A stretch of 64,000 bases of DNA, taken from positions 62,001 through 126,000 of the forward strand of contig NZ_JACBYE010000006.1 of the NCBI RefSeq assembly GCF_013415325.1, written 5' to 3'. A model generated the notes under the pieces. It was given only the letters and a program-made list of their open reading frames with translations. It was not told the DNA's origin and made no database searches. Source of the stretch: Sanguibacter inulinus (lineage in GTDB: Bacteria > Actinomycetota > Actinomycetes > Actinomycetales > Cellulomonadaceae). Numbering within the stretch: the stretch's first letter is position 1; each line of letters starts with the position of its first letter. Both the position numbers and the translations under genes were made by a program. Below, in pieces: positions 22,709 through 32,972 of this stretch.

Positions 22709-25492
22709 ATGACCATGGCCAGAGACACGACCACGGCCGACGGAGGCCGAGAGAGCACGTCGAGGCAGCTGGACGCTGCGCTCGACGCCGTCGCAGGGCC
22801 CGGGTCGCACCCCGGCCTGCTCGTCGTCGGGCCGCGGGGGATGGGGAAGTCGACGCTGCTCGACGACCTCGAGGCCGCTCTCGACGGCGTCGTCATACGC
22901 GTGCGCGGGCTGCGCAACGTGCCGACTGTCCCGTACGGGGCAGCCGTGATCGCCGAGGCGCAGGTGAGCAGCGCGCTCGGCATCCCTGTCGTCGCACGCC
23001 CCGACGACGTGGGCTCGGTCCGGCAGGCGCTCGCCGACGCTCACGTCGCACCGCCGTCCCGTGCGGACGCGCTCGACTCGCGGATGCTCGACGCCTTCGT
23101 GCAGTCGATGAGGCTCGCCGCCGGACGTGGCCGCATCTACCTCCTCGTCGACGACGTCGACCACGTCGACGCCGCGAGCCGGGCTCTGTTCGCCCTCGCC
23201 GCCGCGTACTCGACCGCCGGCGGAGGAGTGGTCTGCTCGGCGACCCGCGAGAAGGACGTCCCCGAGCTGCACGACTTCCGCAGGCTCGAGCTCAAGCCCC
23301 TGACCGTCGAGGACGTGGTCGAGACCGCCCGCTCGCTGCGGTCCCTCACCCCGCCGGCGACTGTCGCGCAGCGCGTCCGCGACCTCACCGACGGACGCCC
23401 CGCGGTCGTCCAAGAGCTCGTCGAGCAGCTCACGGAGACCCAGCTGCTCGGCACGAGCCTCGTCCCGACGACCGAGCGGCTCGCCGACGCAGCACGTGCC
23501 GCGGTGGCCGACCTCGTGGCCGAGCTCCCACCACCGACCCTCGAGGCGCTGCACCTGGTGGTCACCTCGGGCACCCGCTCGGCCGGCCTCGTGTCGAGGA
23601 TGCTCGACTCCCTCGGCTCCTGCCTCGAAGACCTCGTCGACGACGGCGCCGTCGTCTCGCGCGCCGGGTACGTCCGGCCTGTGAGCGGGCTGCTCGAGCG
23701 GCACCTGCGCGCCACCACCACCAGCACCATCAGGCGCCGCGCGGCCCGGGCGCTCCTCGCTGCGTGCGCCGACGACCTCGACCCTGTCCAGGAGGCGTTC
23801 AGCACGGCCGTGGCGACCTCCGACGCGCCCGGCGAGTCTGCGGGGCTCGTGCTGAGCCTCGCGGCACACGCCGTGCGGGTCGTCCAGACGAGCAGCAGCC
23901 GCGACGCCGGAGACCGGGCGCGCAGGCTGCTCGCCGCCGCCTGGCCGCACAGCACGCCCGAGGTGCGCGGCCTCCTGAGCGCTGCCGAGGCGCAGGTCGC
24001 CCTGCACGACGGCCTGCTGGCCGACGCCCTGGCGGTCGCCCAGACCGCGCTCGACGGGTTCTCGGGTGGTCGAGGACGGGTCGCGCTGGCCCGCGTGGTC
24101 CAGAACGTCCGCCTGCTCGCCGACGAGACGGTCTCGGCGAGCATCGCGCTCGACGCCCTCGACCAGGCCCACCCCTCCGAACGGTCCGCGGCGCAGGCCT
24201 TCGCCGTCGAGACCGCGCTCATGCTGCTGGCGGTCGGGCGGCCCACAGCCGCGCAGACCGTCGCAGAGCGGGTCGCACCGCTCCGCGACGAGCTGTCCGA
24301 CGCGCTCCGCGCCGAGCTCGACTACGCGCTGGCCCGCACCGCGTCGTCGGGCGAGACCGACCCCGACGCGGCCCTAGAGAGGTGGTCTCAGGCTCGTGCT
24401 CGGGGTGAGGTGCAGGGCGCACCCGGAGCAGGACGGACTCCCTGGGAGTGTGCGGGGATGCACCTCTACGCCCTGCGCCACGCAGGCAAGATCGCCGAGG
24501 CACGCGCCGAGCTCGCGACGCTCTCGGGCACGCCGCGCTCCAGGTACGACAGGCTGCTCTACGACCTCAACCACGCGATGGTCGAGTTCGCGCGCGGCAG
24601 CTACGTGCTCGCCGTGCACCACCTCGAGAAGATGTCGGAGATCTCGGACCTCAGCTCCTGCGCCACCTCGCTGCGGGTCACCGTCGGCATCGGGAGCTCT
24701 TTCGAGGCCCCGGGCCCCGCAGTCCCCCCGACCTTCCTACGAGCCTCGCGGGGAGGTCGCGCGATCGCCCTCGGGCCGACCCTGCTGGACGTCCGCGCCG
24801 AGGTCACCCAGGGCGTGTACTGCCTGGCATCGGGCCAGGGCGACCGTGCTGTCGTGCTCCTCGAGCACGCCCGGTCGGCGCTGTTCCTCGACGACGACGA
24901 GCGCACGGCGCTCGCCGACACGATGATCACCGTCGTCCTGCCGACGGCCCTCGCGCGCGCCTACGTCGCCGAGGGCAGGCTCGACGACGCCAGGGCTCTC
25001 TCGAGGACCTGCTCGCAGCGTGAGGACAGGTGCAGCTGGATGTCCGTCGCAGCCCAGGAGCTCGTCGACGCCGTGCTCGCGACGCCGGGCCACTCCCCGG
25101 TGCCCGAGACCGACGCCGTCCGGCGGTGGCTCGCCGACCCGCGGCTGCTCCGTCCTGTCCGTGACCACCTGCGCCAGGTCTTCGCCGCGCCGTCGGTCGA
25201 GCAGCCCGCGAGCCTCGGTCCCGCGGAGATCGCGGTCGGAGGGCGGCCCGACAGCTCGACGGTGCCCGCCGAGGTCCGGTCGGCGCTCTCCGAGCGAGAG
25301 CTGCAGATCGCGCTGCTCGTGGCGCGCGGCATGCGCAACAAGGAGATCAGCGCGAGCGTGTACCTCTCGGTCCGGACCGTCGAGGCGACCCTGACCCGGG
25401 TGTTCCGCAAGGTCGACGTGAGGTCGCGCACCGAGCTGGTCTCGCGTCTGGGCGGGAGCACGGCGGTGCTGTCGGGAGACGTCGCACGCTGA
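22709..25492 (+). CDS. Large ATP-binding LuxR-family (LAL) transcriptional regulator
   Basis: A 927-residue cytoplasmic regulator. The N-terminal AAA/STAND-like domain has Walker [13 protein letters not shown] (~39-50) and IYLLVDDVD as Walker B (~147-155). A long helical, TPR-like middle follows. Residues ~861-915 are a LuxR-type helix-turn-helix ([16 protein letters not shown], then NKEIS and [21 protein letters not shown]). LAL proteins bind a ligand and ATP, oligomerise and activate nearby promoters. ATG at 22709 follows GAAGGGGGG at good spacing; longer in-frame starts lack support. Being divergent from the giant surface protein, it is a candidate regulator of it. No SARP or other domain is visible. 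Confidence 0.85.
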   Translation: MTMARDTTTADGGRESTSRQLDAALDAVAGPGSHPGLLVVGPRGMGKSTLLDDLEAALDGVVIRVRGLRNVPTVPYGAAVIAEAQVSSALGIPVVARPDDVGSVRQALADAHVAPPSRADALDSRMLDAFVQSMRLAAGRGRIYLLVDDVDHVDAASRALFALAAAYSTAGGGVVCSATREKDVPELHDFRRLELKPLTVEDVVETARSLRSLTPPATVAQRVRDLTDGRPAVVQELVEQLTETQLLGTSLVPTTERLADAARAAVADLVAELPPPTLEALHLVVTSGTRSAGLVSRMLDSLGSCLEDLVDDGAVVSRAGYVRPVSGLLERHLRATTTSTIRRRAARALLAACADDLDPVQEAFSTAVATSDAPGESAGLVLSLAAHAVRVVQTSSSRDAGDRARRLLAAAWPHSTPEVRGLLSAAEAQVALHDGLLADALAVAQTALDGFSGGRGRVALARVVQNVRLLADETVSASIALDALDQAHPSERSAAQAFAVETALMLLAVGRPTAAQTVAERVAPLRDELSDALRAELDYALARTASSGETDPDAALERWSQARARGEVQGAPGAGRTPWECAGMHLYALRHAGKIAEARAELATLSGTPRSRYDRLLYDLNHAMVEFARGSYVLAVHHLEKMSEISDLSSCATSLRVTVGIGSSFEAPGPAVPPTFLRASRGGRAIALGPTLLDVRAEVTQGVYCLASGQGDRAVVLLEHARSALFLDDDERTALADTMITVVLPTALARAYVAEGRLDDARALSRTCSQREDRCSWMSVAAQELVDAVLATPGHSPVPETDAVRRWLADPRLLRPVRDHLRQVFAAPSVEQPASLGPAEIAVGGRPDSSTVPAEVRSALSERELQIALLVARGMRNKEISASVYLSVRTVEATLTRVFRKVDVRSRTELVSRLGGSTAVLSGDVAR

Positions 25493-25516
25493 GCATCGCC
25501 ACACCTCGGGGCCCGG

Positions 25517-25539
25517 TGTGTGCTGCGACACACTATGCT
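25517..25539 (+). promoter_or_regulatory. CRP/GlxR-like site and -10 of acs
   Basis: TGTGTGCTGCGACACA (25517-25532) matches the 16-base TGTG-N8-CACA form of CRP/GlxR boxes. The -10 TATGCT begins two bases later (25534-25539), so the site covers the -35 position. Cyclic-AMP receptor proteins are known to control acetate genes in actinobacteria. Confidence 0.6.
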
Positions 25540-25593
25540 CGACCTGGGACGAAGGTCCCTTGCACCAGCGTCGATGCACACCGGAGGAATGCC

Positions 25594-27609
25594 GTGCCCC
25601 AGGACACCCCGTCCACAGCGCCCGAAGGCCGAGAAGCCCCTGAGGCCCACGAGGCCGCGGACGAGAACCCCACGTTCCCGCCGAGCGCGGCCTTCGCCGC
25701 CCAGGCCAACGCTCAGGCCGACCTCTACGACCAGGCCGCCGCCGACCCGACGGCCTTCTGGGCCGAGCAGGCTCGGAAGCACGTCACCTGGAAGACCCCC
25801 TTCACCGAGACCCTCGACTGGTCCGGGGCGCCCGTCGCCCGCTGGTTCGCCGACGGCACCCTCAACGCGGCGTACAACGCCGTCGACAGGCACGTGGTCG
25901 CCGGGAACGGCGACAGGGTCGCGCTGCACTTCGAGGGCGAGCCCGGCGACACCCGGACCGTCACCTACGCCGAGCTCCAGCGCGAGGTGTCCCGGGCGGC
26001 CAACGTGCTCTCGTCCCTCGGGGTCGAGGCCGGGGACCGGGTGGTCATCTACCTGCCGATGATCGTCGAGGCCGTCGTCGCGATGCTCGCCTGCGCCCGC
26101 GTCGGCGCTCCGCACTCCGTCGTCTTCGGCGGGTTCTCCGCCGACGCGCTGCGCAGCAGGATCGCCGACGCCGAGGCCAAGGTCGTCATCACCGCCGACG
26201 GCGGCTACCGCCGGGGCAGCGCCGCAGCGCTCAAGCCCGCTGTCGACGCAGCCCTCGAGACCCTCGAGGGCGGTCCGGAGTCTCCGGTCCAGCACGTCCT
26301 CGTCGTGCGCCGGACCGGCCAGGACGTCGCGTGGACCGCCGGACGCGACGTCTGGTGGCACGAGGCCGTCGAGGCCGCAGACGTCCAGCACGAACCCGTG
26401 TGGGTCGAGGCCGAGCACCCGCTCTTCATCCTCTACACCTCCGGGACGACCGGGAAGCCCAAGGGGATCTTGCACACGACAGGCGGGTACCTCACCCAGG
26501 CCGCGTACACGCACCACAACGTCTTCGACCTCAAGCCCGAGACCGACGTCTACTGGTGCACGGCCGACGTCGGCTGGGTCACCGGGCACACCTACGTGGT
26601 CTACGGGCCGCTGCTCAACGGTGCCACGCAGGTGATCTACGAGGGCACCCCCGACACCCCGCACCAGGGACGCTGGTGGGAGCTCGTCGAGAAGTACAAG
26701 GTCTCGATCCTCTACACGGCACCCACGGCCATCCGCACCTGCATGAAGTGGGGCGAGGAGATCCCCGGACGCTTCGACCTGTCCTCGCTGCGGCTGCTCG
26801 GCTCGGTCGGCGAGTCCATCAACCCCGAGGCGTGGAAGTGGTACCGCCGGGTGATCGGGTCGGGCGTCACGCCGATCGTCGACACGTGGTGGCAGACCGA
26901 GACCGGCGCCATCATGATCTCCCCGCTGCCTGGTGTGACCGAGGCCAAGCCAGGATCGGCGCAGCGCCCGCTGCCAGGCATCGCCGCCGACGTGGTCGAC
27001 GACGCGGGTCAGCCCGTGGGGCACGGCGAGGGCGGGTACCTCGTGGTGACCGAACCCTGGCCCGCCATGCTCCGCGGGATCTGGGGCGACCTCGAGCGCT
27101 TCAAGGACACGTACTGGTCGAGGTTCAAGAACGTCTACTTCGCCGGCGACGGCGCCAAGAAGGACGACGACGGCGACATCTGGCTGCTGGGCCGCGTGGA
27201 CGACGTGATGAACGTGTCGGGGCACAGGCTCTCGACCACGGAGATCGAGTCGTCGCTGGTAGCCCACGAGATCGTCGCCGAGGCGGCCGTGGTCGGCGCC
27301 TCTGACGAGACGACCGGGCAGGCTGTCGTGGCCTTCGTGATCTTGCGCTCGGAGTTCGCCGCGGACGCCGTGCAGGCCGACGTGCAAGAGCTGCTGCGGG
27401 CGCACGTCGCGAAGCAGATCGGACCGATCGCCAAGCCCCGCACGATCCTCGTCGTCCCCGAGCTCCCCAAGACCCGGTCCGGCAAGATCATGCGCCGCCT
27501 CCTCCGCGACGTCGCCGAGCACCGCACCGTCGGTGACGCGACGACCCTCGCGGACTCCTCGGTCATGGACCTCATCGCGAGCGGCCTGGCGACACCCGCG
27601 CAGAAGTAG
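25594..27609 (+). CDS. acs: Acetyl-coenzyme A synthetase
   Basis: A 671-residue ANL-superfamily ligase that makes acetyl-CoA from acetate, ATP and CoA. The P-loop-like motif [11 protein letters not shown] is at ~281-291, then TWWQTETG, the hinge [13 protein letters not shown] and the C-terminal [11 protein letters not shown] with Lys631, the residue whose acetylation silences Acs in other bacteria. Tryptophan in the acetate pocket (DTWWQTE) supports acetate over larger acids. GTG at 25594 follows GGAGGA by five bases; a nearby ATG is out of frame. It is monocistronic, closed by a strong terminator, and preceded by a CRP-like site, so it is probably controlled by carbon supply. Confidence 0.95.
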   Translation: MPQDTPSTAPEGREAPEAHEAADENPTFPPSAAFAAQANAQADLYDQAAADPTAFWAEQARKHVTWKTPFTETLDWSGAPVARWFADGTLNAAYNAVDRHVVAGNGDRVALHFEGEPGDTRTVTYAELQREVSRAANVLSSLGVEAGDRVVIYLPMIVEAVVAMLACARVGAPHSVVFGGFSADALRSRIADAEAKVVITADGGYRRGSAAALKPAVDAALETLEGGPESPVQHVLVVRRTGQDVAWTAGRDVWWHEAVEAADVQHEPVWVEAEHPLFILYTSGTTGKPKGILHTTGGYLTQAAYTHHNVFDLKPETDVYWCTADVGWVTGHTYVVYGPLLNGATQVIYEGTPDTPHQGRWWELVEKYKVSILYTAPTAIRTCMKWGEEIPGRFDLSSLRLLGSVGESINPEAWKWYRRVIGSGVTPIVDTWWQTETGAIMISPLPGVTEAKPGSAQRPLPGIAADVVDDAGQPVGHGEGGYLVVTEPWPAMLRGIWGDLERFKDTYWSRFKNVYFAGDGAKKDDDGDIWLLGRVDDVMNVSGHRLSTTEIESSLVAHEIVAEAAVVGASDETTGQAVVAFVILRSEFAADAVQADVQELLRAHVAKQIGPIAKPRTILVVPELPKTRSGKIMRRLLRDVAEHRTVGDATTLADSSVMDLIASGLATPAQK

Positions 27610-27618
27610 TGGTCGGTC

Positions 27619-27648
27619 GGCGCCTGCCTGCTGGACCAGGCAGGCGCC
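27619..27648 (+). terminator. 12-bp hairpin after acs
   Basis: GGCGCCTGCCTG pairs perfectly with CAGGCAGGCGCC around a six-base loop, nine bases after the acs stop. Confidence 0.75.
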
Positions 27649-27664
27649 GGCAGGGCGAGATCGT

Positions 27665-27714
27665 CACTTCGGAGCGAGATCGTGCCGCAGGAGGGTCGAT
27701 CTCGCTCCGAAGTG
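27665..27714. repeat. 18-bp perfect inverted repeat, REP-like
   Basis: CACTTCGGAGCGAGATCG and its exact reverse complement are separated by 14 bases; a further direct GCGAGATCG copy lies at 27655-27663. It follows directly after the acs terminator, so a second terminator is not obviously needed; it may be a dispersed palindromic element. Confidence 0.6.
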
Positions 27715-27768
27715 CCGAGCTCGGCGCCTGCATTCGTCACTAGCGCGGGGCTCGGGGAGGATGGAGGG

Positions 27769-28665
27769 ATGAAGCCTTCACCGTCGTCTGCCGTCATCGA
27801 CAGCCTCGTCGCCTCCGCCGTCGCCGCCGGAGCCGGTGACGGCTCGGGCTCGAAGGAGGCCGCGGTCGCCTGGGGCGCGCTGTGGCGCACCGTCCTCGAG
27901 CTCCCCCGCTGGTTCTTCGTCAAGGACGACTCGGGCTCGATGCGCCCCGGGCTCGTGACCTTCAACGGCGAGTCCGCGGTCCCGGCCTTCACGGACATGG
28001 CCCGCGCGATCGCCTTCGCCGACGGCGGCCGCGGCGGGACCAACGCGGTCTTCGCCTCCCCGCCGCGCGACGTGCTCCAGGCCGCATCCTCGATGGAGGA
28101 CAGCGGCGTCAGGCTCTTCGCCTTCGACATCCAGGACACCCCCTTCGGCATCAAGCCGTCGATGCTCCGGACCCTGCTCGACGACCTCGCCCGGCTCAAG
28201 GCCCGCACGGCCCAGACCCCTGCCGGCCAGGACGACACCCAGGAGTCGACCATCGTCGACGAACTCGCTGCGAGCGCCCGCGCGACGCCCGGCGACACCG
28301 CGGCCCAGTCGGCACTCTGGCAGGCCGTCTTCGAGCTCGACCACTGGTACTTCGTCCCTCGCGGGCCGTCGCAGACCCCGCTCGCCGTCTCCCACGAGGC
28401 CGGTCCGACGCTCGTCGCCTTCACCTCGGCGTCGCGCGCGGCGGCCTTCGCGGCCCGGCTCCCCGAGGACGAGACCGTCCCTGCAGAAGACCGTGCGGCA
28501 GCACCATCGGTCGTGGCCGTCCCCACAGCGTCGGTCGTGGGCTACGTCGAGGCGCTCGTCGAGGCCGGGGTCGCTGTCGTGCACGTCGACCCGGCGAACG
28601 GGGCCTTCTCCGTCTCGGCGTCGTCGCTGCGGGCTCTCCACGAGAGGGTCGTCGGCAGCCTCTGA
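27769..28665 (+). CDS. Tandem-domain protein, SseB-like
   Basis: A 298-residue soluble protein made of two similar halves. WGALWRTVLELPRWFFV (~35-51) in the first matches WQAVFELDHWYFV (~184-196) in the second, and each is followed by a segment with LVTFN/LVAFTSASRAAAFA and a FGIKPSMLRTLL / FSVSASSLRALH ending. This resembles the SseB N-terminal domain family found in actinobacteria, whose function is unknown. ATG at 27769 follows GGAGGATGGAGGG. It sits between acs and putA without overlap to either. I cannot assign a role. Confidence 0.65.
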   Translation: MKPSPSSAVIDSLVASAVAAGAGDGSGSKEAAVAWGALWRTVLELPRWFFVKDDSGSMRPGLVTFNGESAVPAFTDMARAIAFADGGRGGTNAVFASPPRDVLQAASSMEDSGVRLFAFDIQDTPFGIKPSMLRTLLDDLARLKARTAQTPAGQDDTQESTIVDELAASARATPGDTAAQSALWQAVFELDHWYFVPRGPSQTPLAVSHEAGPTLVAFTSASRAAAFAARLPEDETVPAEDRAAAPSVVAVPTASVVGYVEALVEAGVAVVHVDPANGAFSVSASSLRALHERVVGSL

Positions 28666-28751
28666 CCTCCACCGGAGCCCGGGGGCAGGTCGCGGGGCGG
28701 CCCACCCGGGCCTCTGGCGCGTGCCGCCACGACGCAGGTGCCCGCGTGGCT

Positions 28752-28757
28752 CAGACT
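28752..28757 (+). promoter_or_regulatory. -10 element CAGACT of a leaderless promoter
   Basis: The hexamer ends six bases before the putA ATG. The same hexamer at the same distance precedes the gene at 45860-46513. Confidence 0.5.
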
Positions 28758-28763
28758 GGTGCC

Positions 28764-31700
28764 ATGTCCCTCTCTCTCACACAGCTCACGGACGACGCCG
28801 CATCCTTGGCGCGCACGTGGATGGCGGCCACAGCCGCTGGTCAGACTGCGGCAGAGCGCCGCACCACCCACAGGCTCGCGCAGCTGGTCTCCGACCCTGC
28901 AGGCCTCGAGTTCGCGGTCAGGTTCGTCGACAGGGTGGCCCGTCCCGACGACCTCCAGGTCGCCGCCCACGAGCTCGCCGAGCTCCGCTCGGTCGCCTCG
29001 GCGCCGGGCTCCTTCCTCAACCCCGTCGACAGGCTGCTCGTCACGGCCGGCACCGTCGCAGCACCGTTGCTGCCCCGGGTGGTCGTCCCGGCGGCCCGGA
29101 CCCGGTTGCGTCAGCTGGTCGGGCACCTCGTCGTCGACGACGGGCCGCGCCTGGCCAAGCACATCGCGAAGGCGACGGCCGACGGCTTCAGGCTCAACAT
29201 CAACCTGCTCGGCGAGGCCGTCCTCGGTCAGCAGGAGGCCGGCCACCGGGCCGAGCGGATCCTCGCGCTCATCGCCCGCCCGGACATCAGCTACGTGTCG
29301 GTCAAGACCTCCGCCGTGGTGTCCCAGCTGTCCACCTGGGACACCGCCGACAGCGTCGAGAGGGTCCTCGAGACCGTCCGCCCGCTGTACCTGGCGGCCA
29401 CGGAGCGCGGCACCTTCATCAACCTGGACATGGAGGAGTACCACGACCTCGACCTCACGGTCGCGGTGTTCCTGCGCCTCATGTCCGACCCCGAGCTGCT
29501 GGGGCTCGAGATGGGCATCGTGCTGCAGGCCTACCTCCCGGACTCGGGTGCGGCCCTCGACGTCCTCACCGAGGCCGCCGCGGCGCGCCGGGCCGCCGGC
29601 GGTGCGCGCGTCAAGGTGCGTCTGGTCAAGGGCGCCAACCTCGCGATGGAGCGGGTCGACGCCGAGCTCCACGGCTGGGCGCAGGCCCCCTACGGCTCCA
29701 AGCCCGACGTCGACGCCAACTACGTGCGCGTGCTCGACCGAGCCCTCGACCCCACCCGGACCGACGCCGTACGGATCGGCGTGGCCAGCCACAACCTCTT
29801 CGACGTGGCCCTCGCTCACCTCATGGCGAGCGACCGAGGCGTGAGCGAGGCCCTCGACGTCGAGATGCTCCAGGGCATGGCCCCGGCGCAGGCGCGCGCG
29901 GTCCGTGACGCCGTGGGCCAGGTGGTCCTCTACACCCCTGTCGTGGCGAAGAAGGACTTCGACGTCGCGGTCTCCTACCTCGTCCGCAGGCTCGAGGAGA
30001 ACTCGGCCTCGCAGAACTTCGTGCACGCGCTGTTCGCCGGTGAGGACGGCCCGCACGAGGACGGCTCGCCCATGGACCACCAGGAGGCCGCCTTCCGCGC
30101 CTCGGTCGCCGCGAGCGCGACGGTTCCCACGGAGCCGCGCCGCTCCGCGCGGCCGGCACCGCCGACTCTCGTCGCCGGGCAGCCCTTCGTCAACGCGCCC
30201 GACACCGACCCGGCCGTCGAGGCGTCCCGGGAGTGGGCCCAGCAGATCGTCTCGCAGGAGACGGCCGACAGGCTCGCCGCGTCCGTCCCTGCCACCACGG
30301 TCCTGGCCTCGCCGGCCGAGGTCGACGTGGTCGTGGCACGCGCCGCCGAGGTGGCTGAGAGCTGGCGCTCGACCACGGGTGCGCAGCGCCGCGAGGTGCT
30401 GCTCACGGCCGCGCGCCTGCTCGAGGAGGCCCGCACGGACCTCGTCGCGACGATGGTCCACGAGGCCCGCAAGACCGTCGGCGAGGCCGACCCCGAGGTG
30501 AGCGAGGCCGTCGACTTCGCGGCGTACTACGCCGAGCGGGCCGCTGACCTCGACGAGGTCGCCGGGGCGACCTTCACCCCGGAGGGCCTCACCGTCGTCA
30601 CCCCGCCGTGGAACTTCCCCGTCGCGATCCCCCTCGGCTCGGTCCTCGGGTCGCTCGCCGCAGGGTCCCCCGTGGTCATCAAGCCGTCGCACGTCACGCC
30701 GCGCTGCGCGGCCGTGGGGGTCGACGCGATCCGCCGTGCCCTCGTCGAGCACGGCTACGAGCCTGACGTCGTGCAGGTCGTCTCGGCCGACGAGGGCGAG
30801 GTCGGGCGCAGGCTCGTCACCCACCCCGACGTGACCCGCGTGATCCTCACGGGTTCGATCGAGACCGCGGAGCTCTTCGCGTCCTGGCGCCCCGACCTCG
30901 ACGTCTTCGCCGAGACCTCCGGCAAGAACACCCTCGTGGTGACCTCTGCGGCGGACCTCGACCTCGCCGTGAAGGACATCGTCCGGTCGGCCTTCGGGCA
31001 CGCCGGGCAGAAGTGCTCGGCAGCGTCGCTGCTCGTGCTCGTCGGGAACGTCGGACGCTCGGCGCGCCTGCACCGTCAGCTCGTCGACGCCGTGCGCTCC
31101 CTCGCCGTCGGGCCCGCGACCGACCTGGCCACCACCACGGGTCCGCTGACCGTCGAGCCGAGCGAGAAGCTGCTCAGGGCGCTCACGACCCTCGACGAGG
31201 GCGAGCACTGGGTGGTCGAGCCGCGCGCAGTCCCCGGCACCGACCACCTGTGGACCCCCGGGGTGAAGGCGGGCGTCCAGCCCGGCTCGTGGTTCCACCT
31301 GACCGAGGTCTTCGGCCCGGTCCTCGGGATCATCCGGGTCGACACCCTCGACGAGGCGATCGAGGTGCAGAACGCCGTGTCCTTCGGGCTCACCGGTGGG
31401 CTGCACTCCCTCGACGAGGCGGAGATCGACCACTGGCTCGAGCGCGTCGAGGTCGGCAACGCCTACATCAACCGGCACATCACCGGGGCGATCGTGCAGC
31501 GCCAGCCCTTCGGCGGCTGGAAGGCCTCGGTCGTCGGTCCCGGCGCCAAGGCGGGCGGGCCCAGCTATGTCGCGCAGCTCGGTGCCTGGTCCGACGACGC
31601 TTCTGTCCCTGACCGCGTCGCCGCGCCCGAGGAGTGGCTCGCGTGGGCGGCGGCCGACGACCAGGCGTGGTGGGAGAGCGAGATGGGCGTCGAGCACGAC

Positions 31701-32090
31701 CCGACAGGGCTCGACTCCGAGTCGAACGTGCTGCGCTACCGCCCTGTCCCGGGCCTCACGCTGCGCGTCGCGGCAGACGCGCTCGAGATCGAGGCAGACC
31801 GTGTCCTGCACGCCGCCGAGGTGGCCGGGGTGGCCGTCACGGTCAGCTCGGCCGAGGTCGAGGACGCCGAGTCCTTCGCCGCGCGCGTGGCTGCCGGCGA
31901 GGTCGAGGGACGGATCCGGCTCGTCGGCTCCGAGCCCGGGCTCCGGGCCGCCGCTGCCGCCCACGTCGGGTCGGTCACCGTCTTCGACGCACCCGTCGTG
32001 GCGAGCGGCCGTCGGGAGCTGCTGACGATGGTCCGCGAGCAGGCGGTGTCCCAGACACGTCACCGCTACGGGCACCTCGAGCGCGGCTGA
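28764..32090 (+). CDS. putA: Bifunctional proline dehydrogenase / glutamate-semialdehyde dehydrogenase
   Basis: A 1108-residue PutA that oxidises proline to glutamate through pyrroline-5-carboxylate. The FAD-dependent PRODH barrel covers ~90-460 (FRLNINLLGEAVLG, YVSVKTSAV, RVKVRLVKGAN). The NAD-dependent aldehyde dehydrogenase covers ~500-1000, with the general-base Glu in FAETSGKN (~716) and nucleophile Cys in GHAGQKCSA (~751). There is no ribbon-helix-helix DNA-binding domain at the N-terminus, so unlike Escherichia coli PutA it should not autoregulate by binding DNA. The C-terminal ~100 residues are an extra domain common in actinobacterial fused forms. ATG at 28764 lacks a Shine-Dalgarno and fits a leaderless transcript. 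Confidence 0.93.
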   Translation: MSLSLTQLTDDAASLARTWMAATAAGQTAAERRTTHRLAQLVSDPAGLEFAVRFVDRVARPDDLQVAAHELAELRSVASAPGSFLNPVDRLLVTAGTVAAPLLPRVVVPAARTRLRQLVGHLVVDDGPRLAKHIAKATADGFRLNINLLGEAVLGQQEAGHRAERILALIARPDISYVSVKTSAVVSQLSTWDTADSVERVLETVRPLYLAATERGTFINLDMEEYHDLDLTVAVFLRLMSDPELLGLEMGIVLQAYLPDSGAALDVLTEAAAARRAAGGARVKVRLVKGANLAMERVDAELHGWAQAPYGSKPDVDANYVRVLDRALDPTRTDAVRIGVASHNLFDVALAHLMASDRGVSEALDVEMLQGMAPAQARAVRDAVGQVVLYTPVVAKKDFDVAVSYLVRRLEENSASQNFVHALFAGEDGPHEDGSPMDHQEAAFRASVAASATVPTEPRRSARPAPPTLVAGQPFVNAPDTDPAVEASREWAQQIVSQETADRLAASVPATTVLASPAEVDVVVARAAEVAESWRSTTGAQRREVLLTAARLLEEARTDLVATMVHEARKTVGEADPEVSEAVDFAAYYAERAADLDEVAGATFTPEGLTVVTPPWNFPVAIPLGSVLGSLAAGSPVVIKPSHVTPRCAAVGVDAIRRALVEHGYEPDVVQVVSADEGEVGRRLVTHPDVTRVILTGSIETAELFASWRPDLDVFAETSGKNTLVVTSAADLDLAVKDIVRSAFGHAGQKCSAASLLVLVGNVGRSARLHRQLVDAVRSLAVGPATDLATTTGPLTVEPSEKLLRALTTLDEGEHWVVEPRAVPGTDHLWTPGVKAGVQPGSWFHLTEVFGPVLGIIRVDTLDEAIEVQNAVSFGLTGGLHSLDEAEIDHWLERVEVGNAYINRHITGAIVQRQPFGGWKASVVGPGAKAGGPSYVAQLGAWSDDASVPDRVAAPEEWLAWAAADDQAWWESEMGVEHDPTGLDSESNVLRYRPVPGLTLRVAADALEIEADRVLHAAEVAGVAVTVSSAEVEDAESFAARVAAGEVEGRIRLVGSEPGLRAAAAAHVGSVTVFDAPVVASGRRELLTMVREQAVSQTRHRYGHLERG

Positions 32091-32100
32091 GATGCACGAC

Positions 32101-32133
32101 GCGTGGGCCCCGGGCAGTACCCGGGGCCCACGC
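32101..32133. terminator. 14-bp perfect hairpin between convergent genes
   Basis: GCGTGGGCCCCGGG pairs with CCCGGGGCCCACGC around CAGTA. It lies 10 bases after putA and 14 before the stop of the convergent gene, so it can serve both. Confidence 0.8.
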
Positions 32134-32147
32134 GGGCGCTCAGCCCG

Positions 32148-32972
32148 TCAGCTCGTCGACCCACCCGTACCTGCCCCCGTCGCGTTCGGCTCGACTGCGC
32201 CCTGCGGTCCACCCCCGCCCATCCCTGCGCCCGGGCCGCCGAGGCCAGCGGTCTCGCCCTCGGCGATGCTCGTCGCGACGACAGAGGTGTCGACGGAGCT
32301 GCCGTCGGAGCTCTCGCCCGTGACAGTCACGGTGTCCCCGACCGCGAGCGCCGAGACGTCTGCGGTCTCGGTGGTCGTGACGGTCGTGCTGTCGGTGGTG
32401 GTCACGGTGATCTCCGTGCCGTCCGCCAGGGTCACGGTGAGGATCCCGTCGGCGATGCCCGTGATCTCTCCCGAGGTCAGACCGCCACCTCCGGGCATCG
32501 CGCCACCACGGCCACCGGCGTCAGGGAGGGCACCGTCGGGCGCGGTGCCGTCGGCTGCTGCCGCGTCGGGCGCGGTGCCGTCGGCCGCGGTCCCCTCGGG
32601 CGCGGTCCCGTCCGGGGCGGCAGCCTCCCCGGCACCTGTCGCCTCGGCTGCGGCGCTCGTGCTCGGTCCGTCGGCCGTGGCCGACCCGACGAGGAACCCG
32701 CCGACGAACAGCGCACCTGCTGCGGCCACGCCGCCGACGGCTGCCCCGACACCCAGTCGACGGCGGGTGGGCGGCTGCGCGGTCGCCGAGCTGTTGACGT
32801 AGCCCGGCCCTCCGGACGGCATCGCTGCGGTCTCGACCGTGGGGCCGTCCTGAACCAGGTGCGGTGCCTGGTGCGGTGCGGCCGGGGCCTGCGGCGGCCC
32901 GGCAGCTCCGCTCGAGCCCTCGGGCGAGGGCGGCGGGGTGGACAGTGGCTGGGTGCGGTCGTCTGTGCTCAT
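32148..32972 (-). CDS. Membrane-anchored DUF5666-like protein with low-complexity linker
   Basis: A 274-residue protein. Residues 1-~70 are Pro/Ser/Gln-rich and cytoplasmic-looking; a single helix follows (~74-97, LGVGAAVGGVAAAGALFVGG). Then comes a degenerate APDGTA repeat linker (encoded near 32515-32625) and a beta-rich segment with GEITGIADGILTVTLADGT, which resembles an OB-like DUF5666 domain that reads ITG...TVTLADG. The end is Gly-rich. ATG at 32972 fits. It is divergent from mshD. Function unknown; the extracytoplasmic domain suggests an envelope role. Confidence 0.6.
   Translation of the reverse strand: MSTDDRTQPLSTPPPSPEGSSGAAGPPQAPAAPHQAPHLVQDGPTVETAAMPSGGPGYVNSSATAQPPTRRRLGVGAAVGGVAAAGALFVGGFLVGSATADGPSTSAAAEATGAGEAAAPDGTAPEGTAADGTAPDAAAADGTAPDGALPDAGGRGGAMPGGGGLTSGEITGIADGILTVTLADGTEITVTTTDSTTVTTTETADVSALAVGDTVTVTGESSDGSSVDTSVVATSIAEGETAGLGGPGAGMGGGGPQGAVEPNATGAGTGGSTS

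Noticed and set aside
28542-32075. A 1177-codon minus-strand open frame opposite putA
   Set aside because: Composition is typical of an antisense shadow, while putA has full catalytic motifs on the plus strand.
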